Source of the DNA: a bacterium
Lineage (GTDB): Bacteria > Bacteroidota > Ignavibacteria > Kapaibacteriales > UBA7675
Length of the DNA stretch: 64,000 bases
Direction of reading: 5' to 3'
NCBI GenBank assembly: GCA_030430495.1
Contig: JAUIKM010000008.1
Span: 62,001 to 126,000, forward strand
In this document: positions 38,737 through 48,178 of the stretch, in pieces
Layout of the letters: each line of letters opens with the position of its first letter
How positions within the stretch are numbered: position 1 is the first letter of the stretch
The notes under the pieces: generated by a model
The model's database searches: none
Told to the model about the DNA's origin: nothing
What the model saw: only the letters and a program-made list of their open reading frames with translations
Translations under genes and position numbers: made by a program

Positions 38737-41463
38737 ATGAGAGCTGTTGTTGCGATGGTGCTGGTTGCGATGAGTGCGTGTGTTCCGGCTGTGGCGCAGG
38801 TTGACATGCCGTCCATGCTGGACAACGGCAATGCCGGCGTCGAGTTCATCTTCAGCATGCCTCCGTGTTACGAGCAGGGCGGCAGCAACAATGTGATTGT
38901 CATATTTGTCGCCTCGGTTTATGAAGCCGAAGTGACGGTCAGGGTGTCGGGGCGCGGAGTCTCCAAAACAAAACGGACGCTGCCCGGGAAGGTGACCCAC
39001 TTCACTTTGTCGCCTGCGGAGGCGCAGCCCTTTAACAAAGATGAAAGTCAGCCTGCTCCGATCCAAACGCTCTACCCGGGGGTGGCTGTGATCGTGCAAT
39101 CCGACAAACCGATTGTCGCATACTGCCTGACGCGGTTTCAGTTTACAACCGACGGCGCAATGCTCACGCCCAATAGCTCGCTGGGAACCGAGTACGTGGT
39201 GGGCAGCATGGCCGACATGAGCGCCATGTATCCGGGCTTGAATCTGCCGAGTGAAGTGACGATTTCAGGGGTTTCAGACAGTACCACGGTCTGGTTTACG
39301 CTGGGAGGTACAAGCGCCACCGTGGCCAACAACCTGATGGAGTCCGGCCAGACAAAACAATACGTGATTAATAAAGGCGATGTCCTGGCGATTTCAACCT
39401 CCAATGCGGGCGGCGATCTGAGCGGCAGTTATATTCGTTCCAGCAAACCCGTCGCCGTTCTGTCCGGCAACCAATGCGCCAATGTGCCGCTTGACAAGCG
39501 CTGGTGCGACTACGTCGTGTCCAACGAAGCTCCGATCCATTCCTGGGGCACGGCCTGTCACTTCCCGCAGCTGGCCGAACGCGATCAAAATGCCTGGGTG
39601 AAAATTTTTGCCGCCGAAAGCGGTGCTCAGGTCTACCGCAACGGCGAGTATCTGAGTACCCTGCGCGACGGCAAGGGTGGTCAGGCCGGCTTCGGTTATA
39701 TGGACCGACAGGCTCTGGAGGGTGCGCAGCAGCCGATTGTCTTTACGGCCTCCACGTCGATCTCGGTCAAGTTGTTTACGCCGGGGCAGGAACTGGACAA
39801 CAAAGTTGCCGACCCGAGCTCAATGCAGATTACTCCCGTGGCCCAATATTCCAGGTTTGTGCTTTTCTGCGCGCCGGGAGCGCCCCAGTTGCAGTTTGCC
39901 GAAAACTTTGTCAGCCTCGTGCATGCCGTCGACGCCAATGAAGAAGTGTCGGAGGATCTGGAAATCGGCGTGTTCCATGACGGCGAACTGGTGTGGAGCA
40001 AAATTCGCGATCTCTTCGGCGTTGCGGCCGGCGGTCTGTTTCCTTCTATCGGCGACGGCAAGATCTGGGCTGAAAAACGCCTGCAGCTGCCCGATCCTTC
40101 CGGCGTCTATGCCATCCGCAGTTCCGGCGAACCATTTGCGGCTTACTCCTATGGACGCCAGGATTACGACAGCTACGCCTTCCGCACCGGCGCGCGCATG
40201 ATCGACCTTTCGGTTGAGGACAGCCGTGCGCCGATGAATGTCTTGACGTTCGCCAGTTCCGTCCAACAGACAGGCGGGATCGTGGACCTGGGCGGCTCGG
40301 GTCTGGCCGCCGTGCGCCTTATTCCGGAATCGGCGTTTAACCTGAACTTTGACATTGTCGACTTTTTACCGGGAACACTGGACGAAATAGCCTGGACCGC
40401 AACGGTCATCGACCCGCGGGAGGCCGCCGGTGCGACCGTAGTGATGATCGACCGCGCCGGTAATTCAGCGACTTTTGACATAGACTTTTTAATTGAACCG
40501 CGCGGCGAGTTGCAGGTGACGCCGCCGCTGCTCAATTTTGGACAGATCATTGCGGCCGACGTGGTTGACAGCACGGTTAACATCGCCAATGTCGGCACTG
40601 AGGCTCAGCTCCGGATTGAGTCGATTCGACTGGAGTCCGGAAGCGGGGCTTTTGAGTTTGTCGACCTTCCGGCTCTGCCCTTAACCTTGCCGCCCGCCGG
40701 CGACGGCAACGAAAACTCACTTGCACTTAACGTTCGTTTTACCGGTCGCGAAGCCGGTGATTTCAATGACCGCATTGTAATTGCCACGGACCTGGAGGAT
40801 GAACTGCCTTATACAAGGCTGGTTGCAACAACCAACGTCACGACGCTCGAAATTGAGCCGCGTGTGTTTAAGCCGACCGTCATTGACTCCACAGATACTG
40901 CAACCTGTTTGTTTAACATCCGGAGCACGGTGGAAGCCGAGATATTGTCCGTGTCCCAGCCCGACGATCCGGCGTTTGTCATTGCGCGTTATACCGGTGC
41001 GCTGCAGTCGGTGCCCGGCACACTTCCGCCGCAAGCCGCTGGTGGAGTTGAGGTGAGGTTTACGCCCGTGGAAGTTAAACAGTACAGCGCAACTATGGAC
41101 GTGCGGTACCGCTTTGGTCGGCAGGAAGTGCGCACGGCAAAGGTTAACTTGTCCGGCGAAGGAAAGGGTAGAGTCAGCAACGTGGATGAGAGGCCGGGCT
41201 TTTTCAACCTGGATGCATCTACGCAGTCGAGTCCATCCGGGCCGCGTACCTCCGTGCGATTCACGCTGGAAGTGCCGATTGCGGTATCGATGAAAGTCTA
41301 CGATCTGCGCGGGAGTACAGCTGTTAACATTCCGTCGCGCAGGTTTGAGGTTGGCGACAACGTTGTGGAAATCGACATGGCGCGCATGGCCGCGGGCGCG
41401 TACTTTCTGCATCTGGAAGCGCCCAACGCTTCGGCCGTGTTTCCGCTGGTGCTGCTGCGTTGA
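38737..41463 (+). CDS. Array paralog 5 (subfamily B): secreted IgGFc-binding-like / T9SS-like
   Basis: MRAVVAMVLVAMSACVPAVAQVDMPSMLDNGNAGVEFIFSMPPCYEQGGSNNVIVIFVASVYEAEV; SGNQCANVPLDKRWCDYVVSNEAPIHSWG. ORF open from 38566. Confidence 0.75.
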   Translation: MRAVVAMVLVAMSACVPAVAQVDMPSMLDNGNAGVEFIFSMPPCYEQGGSNNVIVIFVASVYEAEVTVRVSGRGVSKTKRTLPGKVTHFTLSPAEAQPFNKDESQPAPIQTLYPGVAVIVQSDKPIVAYCLTRFQFTTDGAMLTPNSSLGTEYVVGSMADMSAMYPGLNLPSEVTISGVSDSTTVWFTLGGTSATVANNLMESGQTKQYVINKGDVLAISTSNAGGDLSGSYIRSSKPVAVLSGNQCANVPLDKRWCDYVVSNEAPIHSWGTACHFPQLAERDQNAWVKIFAAESGAQVYRNGEYLSTLRDGKGGQAGFGYMDRQALEGAQQPIVFTASTSISVKLFTPGQELDNKVADPSSMQITPVAQYSRFVLFCAPGAPQLQFAENFVSLVHAVDANEEVSEDLEIGVFHDGELVWSKIRDLFGVAAGGLFPSIGDGKIWAEKRLQLPDPSGVYAIRSSGEPFAAYSYGRQDYDSYAFRTGARMIDLSVEDSRAPMNVLTFASSVQQTGGIVDLGGSGLAAVRLIPESAFNLNFDIVDFLPGTLDEIAWTATVIDPREAAGATVVMIDRAGNSATFDIDFLIEPRGELQVTPPLLNFGQIIAADVVDSTVNIANVGTEAQLRIESIRLESGSGAFEFVDLPALPLTLPPAGDGNENSLALNVRFTGREAGDFNDRIVIATDLEDELPYTRLVATTNVTTLEIEPRVFKPTVIDSTDTATCLFNIRSTVEAEILSVSQPDDPAFVIARYTGALQSVPGTLPPQAAGGVEVRFTPVEVKQYSATMDVRYRFGRQEVRTAKVNLSGEGKGRVSNVDERPGFFNLDASTQSSPSGPRTSVRFTLEVPIAVSMKVYDLRGSTAVNIPSRRFEVGDNVVEIDMARMAAGAYFLHLEAPNASAVFPLVLLR

Positions 41464-41544
41464 GCCGGCGCGCTTTCCGCATGCGTGCGAGTGGTTGCAC
41501 ATGGACAAGCGTTTGCCGCTCTTTACATGAAAACTTACGTCGCC

Positions 41545-41600
41545 CCTGACCGCTTTGAGCTGCCTCCGGCATCTCAGGCTCCATGACTTTTTTGCTCGTC
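41545..41600 (+). repeat. Intergenic repeat element, copy 1
   Basis: CCTGACCGCTTTGAGCTGCCTCCGGCATCTCAGGCTCCATGACTTTTTTGCTCGTC; near-identical copies at 44741 and 49334. Confidence 0.8.
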
Positions 41601-41931
41601 GACGGGCGTCGCGTTCAAAATCTTCGATTCCGTCCCGGAGCCGGAAAAAGCTGAGATTTTTGTCCGGCTCAGGTGTTGGACGAACCGTGGCTTGATGCCC
41701 GGTATTCAGCTCGGCGGTTTCGGCCGCGGAGCAAAACAACATTGGTTTGAAAAAGCGGCGCAAAATCGCGCCGCGCATACACTCGATGCACCCCCCCGGC
41801 TCGAATGTCCCATAAACGCACCGTCCACGAGTGCGTTCAGTTAACACCCCCTGAATCCGCCTCCTGCACTGTAGCGGGGCCGGACTCATCCGGATCATTG
41901 AATTCAACAAATGTACCTGCGGAGAGCCAGT

Positions 41932-44655
41932 ATGAAAAGAGTAATGTTTGTGTTTATGTTTGCGGTTCTGGCGGCGTCCCCACTGACGGCGCAGAACAAC
42001 ATGCCGTCCCTGTTGGACAACGCCAACGCCGGCACCGAGTTTTACTTCAGCATGCCCCCCGCCTACGAGCAGGGCGGCAACGACAACCAGATTGTTATCT
42101 ACGTATCTTCGGCCTACGAGGCCAACGTCAAGCTGTCGATTCCCGGCCGCGGCGTGCTGAAAGAGAAAGTCACGACGCCCGGCGACGTCATCTTCTTTTC
42201 ATTGTCGCCGGGGGAAGCGCAGCCGTTTAACAAGGTTCCAAGCCAGACGGCGCCGGCGCAGGAAATCTACGAAGACGTTGCGGTTCACCTTACATCCAAC
42301 AAGCCGATCATCGCCTACTGTGTGACGCGTTTCAGCTTTACCTCGGACGGCGCCATTCTCATGCCGAACGCCGCACTTGGCACAGAATACGTCATCGGCA
42401 GTATGGCTGATATGACCGAGCTGTTTCCGAGCCTGAATCTGCCGAGCGAAGTCACCGTGACGGCGATTGCCAACAACACGACGGTCTGGTTTACAGTCGG
42501 CGGAACAAACAAAACCAAAACGACCAACGGCATGGGCGCCGGCGATACGCGCGAGTTTGAACTCAACAAAGGCGATGTGCTGGCCATTTCCACCCTCAAT
42601 CAGGGCGGCGACCTGAGCGGCAGTTACGTCCGTTCCACCAAGCCGGTCTGCGTCATGTCCGGCAACCAGTGCGCCAACGTGCCGATCGACAACCGCTGGT
42701 GCGATTACATCGTGTCCAATGAACCGCCGCTGCACACCTGGAGCAAGGTCTATCACTTTCCGCAGCTCTCGCCGCGCGAACAGAATTCCTGGATGAAAAT
42801 TGTCGCCGCGGAGGACAACACGACCGTCCTGCGCAACGGCGCGGCTTACGGCACGCTCGAATTCGGCAAGGGCGGGCGCGCCACCCGCGGTTACCTGGAA
42901 GGCCAGGCCATGGACGGCGAGCAGCAGCCCATCGTATTCTCGGCCGATAAACCCATTTCGGTCAAGTTTTTCAATCCCGGCCAGGAACTCGACGGCCTGA
43001 CCTCCGATCCTTTTTCCATTCAGATAACGCCCGTCGACCAGTACGTCAACTTTGTCTGGTTCTGCACGCCGGGCGTCGCCCAGTTGAGTTTCTCCAAAAA
43101 CTGGCTGAGCATCGTGCACGCGGCCGACGCCAACGACGAAGTGTCGGAAGACCTCGAAATCGGGTGGTTTGTGGACGGCGAACTCAAATGGCGGAAAGTG
43201 CGCGATGCCTTCGGCAGTGCGCCGGGCGGCTTTTTTGCGCCCATCGGCGACGGCAAAAGCTGGGCGGAGAAACGCATTGAACTGCCCGATCCCGCCGGCG
43301 TGTACGCGCTGCGCAGTTTTGGCGATCCGTTTGCGGCCTATTCCTACGGCGCGCAGGACTACGACACTTACGGCTTCCGCACGGGCGCGCGCATGAACGA
43401 TCAGACGGTTTCCGACACGGAGCCGCCGCAGAACGTTTTCGTCGCCGATCGGGGGCCGCAGCAGTCCGGAAGTATCCAGGACCAGGGCGCGGGCATTGCC
43501 GCCGTGCGTCCCGTACCCGAAGAGGTGGTCAACATGCAGGTTGAAGTCGCCGAGTTTTTGCCGGGAACCAAAGAAAGCGTCAACTGGACGGCCTCGGTCG
43601 TCGATCCGGGTCAGCCCGCCGCCGCGGTCATCGCGGTGATCGACCGTCGCGGCAACGTCAGCACCTTTGACGTCGAGTACTCCGTCGAAGATCGCGCGCC
43701 GGTGGAAATCACTCCGGTCGCGCTGGAATTCGGCGAGACCATCGCGGCCGACGTCGTCGAGCGCGTCGTCACGATCACGAACACACAACCGGCCGCACAA
43801 TTGACCATCGTATCGATCCGCCTGGCGGCCGCTCTGCCGCAGTTTGAAATTGCCAATCTGCCGGCTCTGCCGTTTGTGTTGGCTCCGGCCGGCGAAGAGG
43901 GCAGCTCGCTCGACCTGACGGTGCGTTTCACGGGCGACGGCGTGGGTGAGTTCCAGGAACAGCTGGAAGTCACGGCGGCGGGCGAACCCGTAAATGCGAC
44001 CTGCGACCTGAACGCCACGACGGCGGCCAGCGAGCTGTCGCTTGCCGCGACGACCGACTTTGGCGCGGTGACGGTCGGCCTGCCTTCGAAAAGAACAGTC
44101 TCGTTCGACATCGACAGCCCGGTCGCAGCGGAAATTCTGTCCGTCTCGGCGCCGGACCATGCCGCATTCAGGATCGAGGGTTTTTCCGGCGCGCTGCAGT
44201 CCGTTCCGGGAACTATCGGCGCAGGCGCTGCCGCGGGCATCACGTTTGAATTTACTCCGACGACGCTGGAGGCTTACAGCGCGACGGTTGACGTTGAGTA
44301 CACATTCGGGCAGCAGGAGCCGCGCATTACTACGCTGACCCTGCAGGGCGAGGGCCGCGGCACGACCAGCAGCGTGGATGAGAATCCCGAGATTCTTAGC
44401 CCGCTCATTACGGCCGATCCGAATCCGGCTTCGCTGCAGACGAGCCTGAGTTTTGAATTGCTGCAGCCGCGAACGGTGGCCGTCACGCTCTACGACCTGC
44501 GCGGCATTGCGGTGCTGACCGTGCAGCCGCGTTTGTACGACGCCGGCGTTAACGCGCTGGAGCTCGATCTGGCGGGGCTTTCCGTGGGCACGTACTACTG
44601 TCGCCTGGATGCGCAGGATGCCGTGGCGACGCTGCCGATTCTCGTGCGGCGTTAA
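41932..44655 (+). CDS. Array paralog 6 (subfamily B): secreted IgGFc-binding-like / T9SS-like
   Basis: MKRVMFVFMFAVLAASPLTAQNNMPSLLDNANAGTEFYFSMPPAYEQGGNDNQIVIYVSSAYEANV; SGNQCANVPIDNRWCDYIVSNEPPLHTWS; tail VAVTLYDLRGIAVLTVQPRLYDAGVNALELDLAGLSVGTYYCRLDAQ. Confidence 0.8.
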   Translation: MKRVMFVFMFAVLAASPLTAQNNMPSLLDNANAGTEFYFSMPPAYEQGGNDNQIVIYVSSAYEANVKLSIPGRGVLKEKVTTPGDVIFFSLSPGEAQPFNKVPSQTAPAQEIYEDVAVHLTSNKPIIAYCVTRFSFTSDGAILMPNAALGTEYVIGSMADMTELFPSLNLPSEVTVTAIANNTTVWFTVGGTNKTKTTNGMGAGDTREFELNKGDVLAISTLNQGGDLSGSYVRSTKPVCVMSGNQCANVPIDNRWCDYIVSNEPPLHTWSKVYHFPQLSPREQNSWMKIVAAEDNTTVLRNGAAYGTLEFGKGGRATRGYLEGQAMDGEQQPIVFSADKPISVKFFNPGQELDGLTSDPFSIQITPVDQYVNFVWFCTPGVAQLSFSKNWLSIVHAADANDEVSEDLEIGWFVDGELKWRKVRDAFGSAPGGFFAPIGDGKSWAEKRIELPDPAGVYALRSFGDPFAAYSYGAQDYDTYGFRTGARMNDQTVSDTEPPQNVFVADRGPQQSGSIQDQGAGIAAVRPVPEEVVNMQVEVAEFLPGTKESVNWTASVVDPGQPAAAVIAVIDRRGNVSTFDVEYSVEDRAPVEITPVALEFGETIAADVVERVVTITNTQPAAQLTIVSIRLAAALPQFEIANLPALPFVLAPAGEEGSSLDLTVRFTGDGVGEFQEQLEVTAAGEPVNATCDLNATTAASELSLAATTDFGAVTVGLPSKRTVSFDIDSPVAAEILSVSAPDHAAFRIEGFSGALQSVPGTIGAGAAAGITFEFTPTTLEAYSATVDVEYTFGQQEPRITTLTLQGEGRGTTSSVDENPEILSPLITADPNPASLQTSLSFELLQPRTVAVTLYDLRGIAVLTVQPRLYDAGVNALELDLAGLSVGTYYCRLDAQDAVATLPILVRR

Positions 44656-44686
44656 CTCCTGCGCGAATCTGAGACGGGTTTGTTAA

Positions 44687-44731
44687 ACAATCGGCGTGCC
44701 GATTTTATCGGTGCGCCGATTGTACTTTTTT
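44687..44731 (+). terminator. Intrinsic terminator of paralog 6
   Basis: ACAATCGGCGTGCCGATTTTATCGGTGCGCCGATTGTACTTTTTT. Confidence 0.85.
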
Positions 44732-44740
44732 CCGGGGGGC

Positions 44741-44795
44741 ATGATCGCTTTGAGCTGCCTGCGGCATCTCAGGCTCTTTGACTTTTTTGTTCGTC
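44741..44795 (+). repeat. Intergenic repeat element, copy 2
   Basis: ATGATCGCTTTGAGCTGCCTGCGGCATCTCAGGCTCTTTGACTTTTTTGTTCGTC. Confidence 0.8.
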
Positions 44796-45178
44796 ACGGG
44801 GTTTGCCACCGAAGTGTTGACAGACTGGATTTGAGCTCGAAGACTTCGCGTTCGGAGACTTCAAACCCGGTGACAAACAAAAGTGGCTTTGTCTGTCGGT
44901 AAAGAATGCGGCGGTCCCGGAGTCGCGCCTGAATTGAAAATTTTCACGTCTGCTGCAAGTGGATGCAATTTTGTGGTAGTTACACGTCTGAACCTGGTAC
45001 ACGCTACCCCCGGCAATTCAGTGCCTTTCTTCGGCATGCAGTTCACTGCCGAAGCGCCCCACATCGCATGCCGTCCGAATGCGACCACAACAGCCCTTTA
45101 AAGTCAGTTCCACGAGACAATGCCTCGGGCATTGAAAAAGTGATTTCGCGAGAATCAGAATCGAATCCGGAGACGGTC

Positions 45179-47899
45179 ATGAAAATGTTGTTAACACTTG
45201 TACTCTCAATGTTGTGTCTGTCGACGCCGCTGGCCGCGCAGAATACGATGCCGTCCCTGCTGGATAACGCCAACGCCGGGACGGAATTTGTCTTCAGCAT
45301 GCCGCCCTGTTACGAACAGGGGGGCAACGACAACCATATTGTCATTTATGTATCCTCGCCCTATGCAACCGAGGTCAAAGTCGAGATCCCCGGCCGCGGC
45401 GTTGTCAAAACACAGCGCACGGTACCTAACGACGTGATTTACTTCAGCCTGTCGCCGGCGGAGGCCCAGCCTTTTAACAAAAGCCCCAACCAGGTTGCGC
45501 CCGCGCAGGATCTGTACACCGGCGCAGCCGTGATCGTGACCGCGAAAGAGCCGATCGTGGCCTACGCCGTGACGCGTTTTCAGTTTACGAGCGACGCCAT
45601 CATGTTGACGCCGACTTCCGCCCTGGGCACCGAATACGTCGTCGGTTCCATGGCCGACATGAGCTCCATGTACCCCGGTTTTAACCTTCCGAGTGAAGTG
45701 ACCATCGCCGCGACGGCCGAGGATACCAGGGTCTTTTTTACGCTGGGCGGCAATGCTCTCACGACTGCCAACAACGCGATGAAGGCGGGGGATACCCGCT
45801 CTTACACTCTGAACAAAGGCGACGTCATCGCAATCTCGAGCGTCACCGCCGAAGGCGATGTGAGCGGTAGTTACGTACGCTCAACAAAGCCCGTCTCCGT
45901 CGTTTCCGGCAACCAGTGCGCCAACGTGCCGACCTCAATTCGCTGGTGCGACTATATCGCCTCGGCCGAAACGCCGATCTCGGCCTGGAGCACGAGCTAC
46001 CACTACCCGCAGTTAATGGAACGCAGTCAGAATTCGTGGATGAAAATTTTCGCAGCCGACGATCAGACAAACGTCAGGCGCAACGGCGAACCCTTCGGCC
46101 TGATCGAATCCGGCAGGGGCGGCGTCTCCGGCGTCGGATTCCTTGAAGGTCAGGCGCTGGACGGCGAACAACAGCCGATTGTGTTTACAGCGGACAAGCC
46201 GATCTCGATCAAGGTGTTTAACCCCGGGCAGGAGCTCGACAACCGCACCTCGGATCCCTACGCTATTCAACTCGTGCCGGTCGATCAATATGTTAACTAC
46301 GTCTGGTTTAACGCTCCCGGCGTAGCGCAGCTGAGTTTTGCGCAAAACTGGGTCAGCCTTATCTATGTGGTGGACGACAACGGCACGCTGCCGGACGATC
46401 TGGAATTGGGCATGGTAGACGGCGGTGTTATCGAATGGGTCAGTATCGCCGATGTGTACGGCAGCGCGCCCGGTTCGATTTTTCCCTCGATCGGCGACGG
46501 CAAGACCTGGGCCGAAAAACGCCTCGCCCTGCCGGATCCCTCCGGTGTGTATACCATCCGCAGCGCGAGTGAACCATTTACCGTGTATTCTTACGGCGCG
46601 GAGGACTACAATACCTACGCCTTCCGCACCGGCGCGCGCATGATCGATCTGGAGAGCGTCGACGCCCTGCCGCCGCAGAACGAATGGCTGGCCTCGGGCG
46701 GCCTGCTCCGCAGCGGTCGCATCATCGACGTGGCGGACCAGGGAGACCCTTCCGGCCTGGCGGCCATCCGCATCATCCCGGAAACGCGCGAAAACTTCAA
46801 GCTCGAAATCGACGACTTTGTGCCGGGAACAATCGACCGTGTCCAGTGGACGGCTTCGGTACAGAACGCCTCGCAAAATGGCCGCGTGGTCCTGGCCATG
46901 ATCGACCGCCGCGGCAATACCGAGCTGCTGGAGTTAACCTATGCGCCGGAAGAGGAGACCAATCTGGACGTGACGCGTGAAATTGACTTCGGCAAGACGG
47001 TCGAGGGCGATGTAAAAGAAGCGAAGATAACAATTGTTAACACAAGCGACAGCGATCCCGTGGTGATCGAGTCGATCGAGTTAACAGATGGCGCGCTCGG
47101 TTTTGAGCTTGTCGGTCGGCCGACTCTGCCTTACAGTCTGGCGGCCGGCGGCACGTTGGAGCTGACGGCCCGTTGGACAGCCGGCGAAACCGGCAACTTC
47201 TCGGATATTCTGCTGATCGGTACGGCCGGCAAACCCGTTGCCGGTTACACGGTCCTGAAAGCCTACACGGCTCCGACGGGGCTGACGTTTGTCGACCGCG
47301 ACTTTTTCCGCATTGAGATTGGCGAGACCATTTACGGCACCGGCTGGATTAACAACGAAGGTGAAGTGGATGCGGACATCATTGCAATCGACGATCCGAC
47401 CGATGATGCCTTCAGCATTATTCGTTACACCGGTGCTATTAACAGCGTTCCCGGCACGCTTGATGCCGGTGCGACGGGCGGCGTCGACTTTGAATTCGCC
47501 CCCACGGAAGCGCGCGAATATACCGCAACCGTGGCGGTGCGTTACCGGTTCGGGCAGCAGCCGGAGCAGCTCGGCACAATCAAGCTGATCGGCGAAGGCT
47601 TCGGCGAACCAAGCGACGTAGCTGAAACACCGAAGATCTTCGGCGCGTCCATCAGCGCGCAGCCCAACCCGACTCCGCGCTTCACAACTTTGAACTTCGA
47701 TCTGGCGACGCCGCAGCGCGTAGCGGTCCGTGTATTCGACCTGCGCGGTAATGTTGTGTTTAACATGCCGTCGCAGGCATGTGCTTCCGGTGTTAACACG
47801 CTGGAGCTGGATCTTGCGGCATTGGCGAGCGGCACGTATTACTGTCGGTTGGAGGCGGGCGGCGCGCGGACGACCCTGGCGATTCTCGTGCGACGTTAA
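45179..47899 (+). CDS. Array paralog 7 (subfamily B): secreted IgGFc-binding-like / T9SS-like
   Basis: MKMLLTLVLSMLCLSTPLAAQNTMPSLLDNANAGTEFVFSMPPCYEQGGNDNHIVIYVSSPYATEV; SGNQCANVPTSIRWCDYIASAETPISAWS; tail VAVRVFDLRGNVVFNMPSQACASGVNTLELDLAALASGTYYCRLEAG. ORF open from 44963. Confidence 0.8.
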   Translation: MKMLLTLVLSMLCLSTPLAAQNTMPSLLDNANAGTEFVFSMPPCYEQGGNDNHIVIYVSSPYATEVKVEIPGRGVVKTQRTVPNDVIYFSLSPAEAQPFNKSPNQVAPAQDLYTGAAVIVTAKEPIVAYAVTRFQFTSDAIMLTPTSALGTEYVVGSMADMSSMYPGFNLPSEVTIAATAEDTRVFFTLGGNALTTANNAMKAGDTRSYTLNKGDVIAISSVTAEGDVSGSYVRSTKPVSVVSGNQCANVPTSIRWCDYIASAETPISAWSTSYHYPQLMERSQNSWMKIFAADDQTNVRRNGEPFGLIESGRGGVSGVGFLEGQALDGEQQPIVFTADKPISIKVFNPGQELDNRTSDPYAIQLVPVDQYVNYVWFNAPGVAQLSFAQNWVSLIYVVDDNGTLPDDLELGMVDGGVIEWVSIADVYGSAPGSIFPSIGDGKTWAEKRLALPDPSGVYTIRSASEPFTVYSYGAEDYNTYAFRTGARMIDLESVDALPPQNEWLASGGLLRSGRIIDVADQGDPSGLAAIRIIPETRENFKLEIDDFVPGTIDRVQWTASVQNASQNGRVVLAMIDRRGNTELLELTYAPEEETNLDVTREIDFGKTVEGDVKEAKITIVNTSDSDPVVIESIELTDGALGFELVGRPTLPYSLAAGGTLELTARWTAGETGNFSDILLIGTAGKPVAGYTVLKAYTAPTGLTFVDRDFFRIEIGETIYGTGWINNEGEVDADIIAIDDPTDDAFSIIRYTGAINSVPGTLDAGATGGVDFEFAPTEAREYTATVAVRYRFGQQPEQLGTIKLIGEGFGEPSDVAETPKIFGASISAQPNPTPRFTTLNFDLATPQRVAVRVFDLRGNVVFNMPSQACASGVNTLELDLAALASGTYYCRLEAGGARTTLAILVRR

Positions 47900-47985
47900 G
47901 TGCCGGTCTACAGATCAGATACAAGATGTGTGGTTTAACACACAGCGGCGGGCCGATGTTTTCGGTTCGCCGCTTTTTTGTTGTG
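47889..47985 (+). repeat. 97-bp direct repeat, copy 1 (3' end of paralog 7 + terminator)
   Basis: TGCGACGTTAAGTGCCGGTCTACAGATCAGATACAAGATGTG...CGCCGCTTTTTTGTTGTG; copy 2 at 49222-49318 with 2 mismatches by eye. Confidence 0.92.
47945..47979 (+). terminator. Intrinsic terminator of paralog 7
   Basis: GCGGCGGGCCGA TGTTT TCGGTTCGCCGC TTTTTT (stem with two G-U pairs). Confidence 0.85.
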
Positions 47986-48135
47986 CGCCCGGCAGGGCGC
48001 ACGTCTGGCGGGGCGCACGTCTGGCGGGTGGAAGTCCCGTGTTCGCCCGGCAAGGGGAAGAACGAGCCGGATGCCAGGGGTGTCCATCGCGAGGTGGAAT
48101 CTGAAGGAAGGCGCAGGCGAATCACTGGCCCGATG
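47983..48135 (+). mobile_element. Truncated group II intron, 5' (domain I) fragment, no RT
   Basis: Starts GTGCGCCCGGCAGGGCGC...GGGTGGAAGTCCCGTG...GAGCCGGATGCCAGGGGTGTCCATCGCGAGGTGGAATCTGAAGGAAGGCGCAGGCGAATC, resembling group II intron 5' ends from memory; no RT or intron 3' end seen. Confidence 0.65.
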
Positions 48136-48178
48136 AATTGTGACCAAACAATTAACATCCACAATTCAAAACGACGCT

